A stretch of DNA of 25,937 bases. It comes from Frankiales bacterium. Lineage in GTDB: Bacteria; Actinomycetota; Actinomycetes; Mycobacteriales; SCTD01. The notes under the pieces were generated by a model. That model was given only the letters and a program-made list of their open reading frames with translations. It had not been told where the DNA came from and did no database searches. The position numbers were made by a program, and so were the translations under genes. The stretch covers positions 1 to 25,937 of the forward strand of contig JAOPVD010000033.1 of the NCBI GenBank assembly GCA_025966295.1. Direction: 5' to 3'. Of this stretch, positions 21,307 through 25,937 are shown one piece after another; positions within the stretch are counted from its first letter, which is position 1, and every line of letters begins with the position of its first letter.

Positions 21307-22386
21307 TCAGCGGCACGGTACCCCCCGGACGCCCGCGAACAGCGTCAACAGGCGGTCGCTGACCGCGTCCCACGCATGCGACTCCAGCCACCCCGCAGGC
21401 GGTTTGCGACGGCCCTCCGCGGTGGCCGCCAGAGCATGGCGGGCAAAGGCCTCCGGTCCGTGCGCGATGCGGACGCGCGGCACGTCGTCAATCCCAGGAA
21501 GGTCCGTGCTGACGATGGGGAGCCCCGCCGCTGCGTACTCCAGCAGCTTCATGGGAGCCATGCTCTCGGTGAGGGCGTCCCGACGGTGCGGCAGCAGGCC
21601 GGCGGAGGCCGCGGCGAGCAGACCAGGGACCTGCTGCACCGGCACCGGGCCCAGCCACGTGACGGGCAGCAGCCGCAGCCGCGCCGCCTGCTCGTCGGTT
21701 GCCCGCCCGGCGACCACCACGGGGACCGTACGTGCCGCCGCCGCTATGAGGTCCAGGTCGACGCGTTCCTGGACGTTCCCCACGTAGACCGCAAACGGAC
21801 CAGCGGGCAGGCCATCGGGCGCCTGCGCCGGTTCCTGGAGGTCGACACCATTGCCGACGGTCGTGACCTGCAGCCCGTAGTCCTGGCGGAGCCGGTCGGA
21901 CAGCACGTCCGAGACGGCCGTGACGACAGCTGCCGCACCGGCGGCGCGGTATCCCGCCTCCACCCGCCGCAGCGCAAGGCGCATGCTCGGCAGTGCTCGC
22001 CAGTCGTCGACGGCGTCGAAGGCGCGATGCTGGGCGGGCAGCAGCCCTATCAGCGGCGCGGACAAGGGCGTCGCTCCCACGACGAGCCGCCGGCCGCTGG
22101 GCGACAGGCGTCGCGTCAGCGCCCTGGCGGTGCACCGCCACGCCCACCCATCAGCCATCGAGCCACCGACCGGCCCGGGCACACGCAGGTCGAGAGCCCG
22201 GCAACCTGGCAGCCACGACGGGATCTCGCGCACACCGACCGCCCTGCCAAAACGGGGGAAGTCGACCACGGTGAGGCTGGTGACCCGCGGATCCCTTGCC
22301 CAGCGCACGAGCAGGGCTCGCCACCGCGTTCCGTGCGTCTCGAGGTCGGAGAAGCGCGTGCCAAGCAGGACCACCACGTCGGTCAT
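21307..22386 (-). CDS. Glycosyltransferase, TuaH-like (GT-B)
   Basis: 359 aa. VVVLLGTRFSDLETHGTRW at the N-terminus, FDAVDDWRALPS in the middle, AVYVGNVQERVDLDLI at the domain hinge and APMKLLEYAAAGLPIVST as the sugar-nucleotide motif are the pattern of TuaH-type glycosyltransferases from teichuronic acid and other surface glycan clusters. It acts in the cytosol. ATG 22386 lies only 35 bases from the divergent GT2 start. The gap to the ABC operon behind it is 49 bases with no evident terminator, so it may be the first gene of that operon. Donor sugar unknown. Confidence 0.88.
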   Translation of the reverse strand: MTDVVVLLGTRFSDLETHGTRWRALLVRWARDPRVTSLTVVDFPRFGRAVGVREIPSWLPGCRALDLRVPGPVGGSMADGWAWRCTARALTRRLSPSGRRLVVGATPLSAPLIGLLPAQHRAFDAVDDWRALPSMRLALRRVEAGYRAAGAAAVVTAVSDVLSDRLRQDYGLQVTTVGNGVDLQEPAQAPDGLPAGPFAVYVGNVQERVDLDLIAAAARTVPVVVAGRATDEQAARLRLLPVTWLGPVPVQQVPGLLAAASAGLLPHRRDALTESMAPMKLLEYAAAGLPIVSTDLPGIDDVPRVRIAHGPEAFARHALAATAEGRRKPPAGWLESHAWDAVSDRLLTLFAGVRGVPCR

Positions 22387-22421
22387 CGCGCGCCTCGGCC
22401 CTGCTGTGCGAGGCTGCTCGC

Positions 22422-23315
22422 GTGGTCGACCTGAACAAGGTGGGCGTGGTGATCGTCAGCTACGCCTCGGAGCCGACGATCGCCGCCACGCTGACGGCGC
22501 TGCCACTCGGTCGTCTTGGTGGGGTCGTCGTGGTCGACAACGCGTCCCCCGACGCCAGCGCGGAGGTGGCCCGTCGCTGCGGCGTTGTCGTGCTCGAGCA
22601 GGACAACCTGGGCTTCGGCGCCGGCAACAACCGTGGTGCTGCTGAGCTCGGAACCGAGCTCGTGCTCTTCCTCAACCCCGACGCAGTGCTCCAACGCGAA
22701 GACCTGGAGTGCCTGGTCGCCTATCTCGACGCCCACCCGGCGTGCGCGGTGGTGGGGCCGCGGGTGCTGTGCGGGGGCCGTCCGACCTACTCCGCCGGAC
22801 GCCTGACCAGCCTGGCGGGGGAGCTGCGGCCGCTCCTTCCCGATCCGCTCAGCCGCCTTGGCCCCAAGCGCCGCCTCCCTCCTGAGCACGCGCTCAGCGG
22901 AGCCGTCGGGTACGTCGAGGGGGCGTGCTTCCTGATACGTCGGGCAGTGCTTGCGGAGCTGGGCGGCTTTGACGAGGGCTACTTCCTCTACGGCGAAGAG
23001 CTTGAGCTGGGCCAGCGCCTGGCGCGGCTCGGCTGGGAGGTTCACCTCTGCGCCGACGCCGTCGTGGAGCACGCCATGGGCGTGTCGACGCGTGCCCTCG
23101 GACAGGGTGCGGGCCTGCACCTGGCCCGCAGCCAGGTGCGCTACCTGCGACGTTGGCACGGCGAGCGGGCGGCGCGCACCTGGGCCCGCGCCGCGCGGCT
23201 GTCCTGGGCCCTGCGGGCCCGCACCGGACGGCTGAGCCAGGACGATGCGCACGCGCTGCGAAGTGCCGTGGCGGAAGCGCTTAGCCACCCGCCACCCCCG
23301 CCAGCAGGTCTGTGA
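22422..23315 (+). CDS. GT2 family glycosyltransferase, inverted relative to its neighbours
   Basis: 297 aa. VGVVIVSYASEPTI, VVVDNASPDAS, LGFGAGNNRG, LNPDA (DxD equivalent) and FFLYGEELELGQRLARLGW (Glu192 on) match rhamnosyltransferase-like GT2 enzymes; the second acidic motif is Glu-rich where others have ED-D. GTG 22422 is chosen for GAGG about 9 bases ahead and because translation begins right before the first strand. It is the only plus-strand gene in the right-hand 10 kb. It diverges from the TuaH-like gene over 35 bases, and its last 35 bases overlap the end of the convergent GT gene (23281-23315). Confidence 0.9.
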   Translation: MVDLNKVGVVIVSYASEPTIAATLTALPLGRLGGVVVVDNASPDASAEVARRCGVVVLEQDNLGFGAGNNRGAAELGTELVLFLNPDAVLQREDLECLVAYLDAHPACAVVGPRVLCGGRPTYSAGRLTSLAGELRPLLPDPLSRLGPKRRLPPEHALSGAVGYVEGACFLIRRAVLAELGGFDEGYFLYGEELELGQRLARLGWEVHLCADAVVEHAMGVSTRALGQGAGLHLARSQVRYLRRWHGERAARTWARAARLSWALRARTGRLSQDDAHALRSAVAEALSHPPPPPAGL

Positions 23316-24339
23316 GAGGTGCTGCCGCCGCCGTCCAGCTGCGGGGCAGCGGAGCTGCGCGCAAGACCGCTTCACGGCGGTGCCGGTCGGTCACATCGGC
23401 GACCAGCGAGCGCAGCGCAGACGCCAGGGCCTCCGGCCCGTCGGCGATCACGCAGCCCTGGTGGGCGGCGGCCGGTACCGACCTGGCGCCGTACGTCGTC
23501 GTCACGACGACCCTGCCTCGCGTGAGCGCCTCGATGATCTTGAGCTGCGTCCCCGCCCCGCGTACGACCGGGCTCACGACGACGGCTGCCTCGTCGTAGA
23601 GCGCAGTCAGGTCCTCGACGAACCCCAGGCCCCCAGGCACCAGCTCGCTGCCGCGGCCGGCCACGACGAGCTCGTGGCCCAGTCGCGGCGCAACCTCATG
23701 GACCAGCAGGCGCAGCCCGTCGGCGTTCGGTCCGTAGCGCCAGTCCGCCACCGCCAGCACCGGGCCGTCTCGCGGCGAGGGCGGGCCGGTCGGCACCTGA
23801 GCAGCGTTGGGCACGACCACGACGTCCGATGCGCCCCATCCGCGGACGACCGAGGCGTCGGCCTCGTCGACGCACACGCAGGCCCAGGCCTCGGCAACGG
23901 CCCGGGGCTCCCAGCGCCGCGCCTTGAGCGCCTCAAGTCGCCCCAGTGCCGTGCCTGCGGCTGCTTGCCTGTGCACCTCCAGGTTCTGCAGGTCAAGCAC
24001 CACCGGGACGGCCAAGGGCGGCAGCTCCGGAGCCAGGTACGAGTGGGAGACGACGAGGGCAGCTGCACCCTCGCACAGCGTCTGGAGCACTGCGCCGGAG
24101 TCCTTGTCCAGCAGCCTCCGCCCCAGGAACGGACCAGCTCCCGCGACAGCGCCGAGGCGAGACCGGCCGGCGACCGGGAGGGCGATCGCCTCCGAGGAGA
24201 CGGCGTCGGAACCCGCGCCGACCGCGACGACGACCCGTACCTCGTGCTGCTCGCGCAGTGCTGCGATGAGGCCGTCGAGCCGGACCCGGCCACCGTTCCT
24301 GACCGGCCAGGGACTCTCGTTGCAGAGGACCACGATCAT
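23281..24339 (-). CDS. Glycosyltransferase (GT-B, GT4/GT1 type)
   Basis: 352 aa. It opens VVLCNESPWPVRNGGRVRLDGLI, the acceptor-side motif seen in sugar transferases with a flexible N-terminal loop. VVLDLQNLEVHRQ lies in the middle, VLAVADWRYGPNADGLRLL at the hinge, and GAGTQLKIIEALTRGRVVVTT is the donor-binding motif with its conserved Glu. It acts on a lipid-linked glycan in the cytosol. ATG 24339 overlaps the stop of the upstream gene by 4 bp; the TAA stop lies inside the convergent GT2 gene. Confidence 0.9.
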   Translation of the reverse strand: MIVVLCNESPWPVRNGGRVRLDGLIAALREQHEVRVVVAVGAGSDAVSSEAIALPVAGRSRLGAVAGAGPFLGRRLLDKDSGAVLQTLCEGAAALVVSHSYLAPELPPLAVPVVLDLQNLEVHRQAAAGTALGRLEALKARRWEPRAVAEAWACVCVDEADASVVRGWGASDVVVVPNAAQVPTGPPSPRDGPVLAVADWRYGPNADGLRLLVHEVAPRLGHELVVAGRGSELVPGGLGFVEDLTALYDEAAVVVSPVVRGAGTQLKIIEALTRGRVVVTTTYGARSVPAAAHQGCVIADGPEALASALRSLVADVTDRHRREAVLRAAPLPRSWTAAAAPLTDLLAGVAGG

Positions 24340-25259
24340 GCCAGCACCCGGCCGACCTCGTGCAGCGCCCGGGAGAAGGCAGCCCGCTGCTCGTCTCGGA
24401 CCCTCGTCACCGCCGCCTCCAAGGCGGGCAAGGACGCCAGCGCCCCCCGCACCACGGGGGCGAGCGCATCCGGAGTGGCGTAGTGGGCGCCCGCTCCGAG
24501 GTAGGAGCGCAAGGCCGCCGTCTCGGACGCCACGACCGGCCGGCCCGCCGCGACGGCTTCGTAAGCGGCCCGCTGCATGGTCGCCTTCCTCGTGGTCAGA
24601 GCCAGGACCAGCGGTGCGCCCGCGATGAGGTCGAGGTAGTCGGCACGTGGCAGGTAGCCGGTGAGGCGCACGTTCGACGGGACCTGCAGCCCGGCCGGCG
24701 ATCGACCGGTGATCGCGAAGCGCACGTCCGGCAGCTGCTCCGCGGCGGAGAGCAGGGCGTCGATCGGCTCGTCGTCGTACCAGCTTGCCGGGAACACGAC
24801 CTCCGCGTGCCGCTCGGCGGCAACCGCCGTGGCGGGCGGGTCATGCACGGCGATGACGCGCGAGAACCCCTCTGTGAGTTCAGGGATGGTCACCAGGGCG
24901 AGATCGGCTCGGGCCGCCAGCCGCCACGACAGCGGGTGCCCCAGGACCGCCTTCGAGTGGCAGTCGACCACCAGCTTGCGGCGGGTGAGACGGCGCCACA
25001 TCAGGGCGAGCACAACCAGAGTCGACGGTGGCGCCATCACGATGAGCACCTCGGGGCGACGCCGGGCCAGCAGGACGAGAGTCCGCAGCGCCTGGACGAG
25101 GTGCCGCAGCGGCGCGGTGCGTCGGTCGGTCAGGCGGCCCACCGCCACGAAGGCGCACTCTGCCCCGAGCGCAGCGGCGAGATCCTCACTTCGGCCGTGA
25201 TGCCCGATCCACGACACGAACAGCGCGCGCCGCGCGGCGAGGGGGCGGCCGAAGGTCAT
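24336..25259 (-). CDS. Glycosyltransferase-like protein (GT-B)
   Basis: 307 aa, start ATG 25259, which follows the stop of the dehydrogenase gene by a single base; a longer open frame exists upstream but lies within that gene. The N-terminal half (LFVSWIGHHGRSEDLAAALG, EVLIVMAPPSTLVVLAL, KLVVDCHSKAVLGHP) and the C-terminal TGYLPRADYLDLIAGAPLVLAL and TMQRAAYEAVAAGRPVVAS are GT-B glycosyltransferase features. It is shorter than most GT4 enzymes (about 350-400 aa). Role and donor are unknown; its place right after the nucleotide-sugar dehydrogenase suggests, without proving, that it uses the product. Confidence 0.82.
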   Translation of the reverse strand: MTFGRPLAARRALFVSWIGHHGRSEDLAAALGAECAFVAVGRLTDRRTAPLRHLVQALRTLVLLARRRPEVLIVMAPPSTLVVLALMWRRLTRRKLVVDCHSKAVLGHPLSWRLAARADLALVTIPELTEGFSRVIAVHDPPATAVAAERHAEVVFPASWYDDEPIDALLSAAEQLPDVRFAITGRSPAGLQVPSNVRLTGYLPRADYLDLIAGAPLVLALTTRKATMQRAAYEAVAAGRPVVASETAALRSYLGAGAHYATPDALAPVVRGALASLPALEAAVTRVRDEQRAAFSRALHEVGRVLA

Positions 25260-25260
25260 C

Positions 25261-25937
25261 TCAGAGGCGGTGGACACTGGGCGCAGGCTGCGTGATGGCG
25301 GCACGGGTGTCCAGAACCAGCGTCGCATGCGCGCTGACGAGGTCCAGGTCGAGGCCGGGGTGCGGCGTGAGGACAACGACGGCGTCGACCGACGCCAGCA
25401 GCTGGCTGGTGAGCTGCTGGCTGTGCAGCAGCTCGGTGTCGAGCACCAGCTCCGGCACGAAGGCATCGCTGTAGAGGACCGTCGCGCCCTTCTGCCGCAG
25501 CTTGTGCATGACCTCGATCGCCGGCGACTCACGGCAGTCGCTGATGCCCGGCTTGTACGCCGCGCCCAGGCACAGCACGCGCGAGCGGCTGAGGGCAAGG
25601 CCCGCGTCATTGAGCAGGTCTGCGAGCCGCGTCACCGTGAAGGAGGGCATCTGCGCGTTGATCTCCTGGGCGAGCTCCACGAACCTGAAGCTGAAGCCGA
25701 GCTTCTTGACTCGCCACGAGAGGTAGGAGGGGTCCACCGGGATGCAGTGCCCACCGACCCCGGGGCCGGGGTAGAAGGGCATGAACCCGAAGGGCTTGGT
25801 CTTGGCGGCCCCGATGACGTCCCACAGATCGATGTCGAGCTGCCGGCAGAACACCGCCATCTCGTTGACGAGAGCGATGTTGACGTGCCTGAAGGTGTTC
25901 TCCAGCAGCTTTGCCATCTCGGCCTCACGCGGCCCCG
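25261..25937 (-). CDS. UDP-sugar 6-dehydrogenase, C-terminal part (runs off right edge)
   Basis: About 225 residues are visible. The family oxidises a UDP-hexose or UDP-N-acetylhexosamine to the uronic acid with two NAD+. EAEMAKLLENTFRHVNIALVNEM is the central helix. GPGVGGHCIPVDP contains the catalytic cysteine, and LGAAYKPGISDCRESPAIEV opens the UDP-binding domain. The pattern is closest to the N-acetylhexosamine dehydrogenases (WbpA/WecC types), not plain UDP-glucose dehydrogenase, but this is judged by eye. The NAD-binding domain lies beyond 25937. It supplies a uronic acid for the polymer made by the neighbouring transferases. Confidence 0.92.
   Translation of the reverse strand, partial: GPREAEMAKLLENTFRHVNIALVNEMAVFCRQLDIDLWDVIGAAKTKPFGFMPFYPGPGVGGHCIPVDPSYLSWRVKKLGFSFRFVELAQEINAQMPSFTVTRLADLLNDAGLALSRSRVLCLGAAYKPGISDCRESPAIEVMHKLRQKGATVLYSDAFVPELVLDTELLHSQQLTSQLLASVDAVVVLTPHPGLDLDLVSAHATLVLDTRAAITQPAPSVHRL

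Noticed and set aside
25260..25610. N-terminal extension of the GT-like gene to 424 residues.
   Set aside because: The extension lies inside the dehydrogenase gene and is Arg/Ser-rich nonsense; ATG 25259 begins the real protein.

Overview
The window comes from a high-G+C Gram-positive bacterium (Actinomycetota). Evidence for this is the strong G/C third-position bias in every gene, frequent GTG starts, two HAIR-type (HspR) operators in front of dnaK, and a fused membrane Fe-S reductase of the mycobacterial Rv0338c type. I cannot name the genus. No tRNA, rRNA, CRISPR array, transposase or phage gene was seen.

Left part (1-7751), housekeeping and redox. The 5' part of dnaK runs off the left edge on the minus strand behind a HspR-type control region. 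The dnaK upstream region carries an unusual 71-bp palindrome flanked by quadruplex-prone tracts, then a possible 49-aa membrane protein. Next are an 807-aa membrane-anchored Fe-S oxidoreductase (HdrD/CCG type), a secreted PepSY-like protein, and a tightly overlapped four-gene electron-transfer operon: ApbE flavin transferase, ferric-reductase-like haem b membrane protein, NuoF-like NADH/FMN/Fe-S protein and a 3-Cys ferredoxin. A 93-aa membrane-anchored Ser/Thr/Pro/Ala-rich protein follows.

Middle part (7771-15913), polysaccharide assembly and modification. A minus-strand pair (GT2 glycosyltransferase and hexapeptide acyltransferase) diverges from two tandem, paralogous, exported proteins of about 460 aa with a glycoside-hydrolase-like look but no family I can name. 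They converge on a second minus-strand pair (Wzz/BY-kinase and hexapeptide acyltransferase). That pair diverges from a GT2-hexapeptide acyltransferase fusion.

Right part (15910-25937), polysaccharide export and sugar transfer. A five-gene minus-strand operon, every junction overlapping by 4 bp, encodes an ABC permease (Wzm type), an O-antigen ligase/polymerase-like protein, a GT2, an ABC ATPase with a Wzt-type C-terminal domain, and a GT4. Upstream lie a TuaH-like glycosyltransferase, a lone plus-strand GT2, two more minus-strand glycosyltransferases and the C-terminal part of a nucleotide-sugar dehydrogenase that runs off the right edge. The genes together describe a cell-surface or exported, probably uronate-containing and O-acylated, polysaccharide. 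Sugar activation, seven glycosyltransferases (one as a fusion), export, chain-length control and acylation are present, and the two exported twins are candidate processing enzymes. No initiating polyprenyl-phosphate sugar transferase is in the window.

The most promising under-described items are the tandem exported twins, the GT2-acyltransferase fusion, the ApbE/haem/NuoF-like/ferredoxin operon with an altered Fe-S ligand set and no obvious flavin acceptor, and the palindrome/quadruplex element upstream of dnaK.
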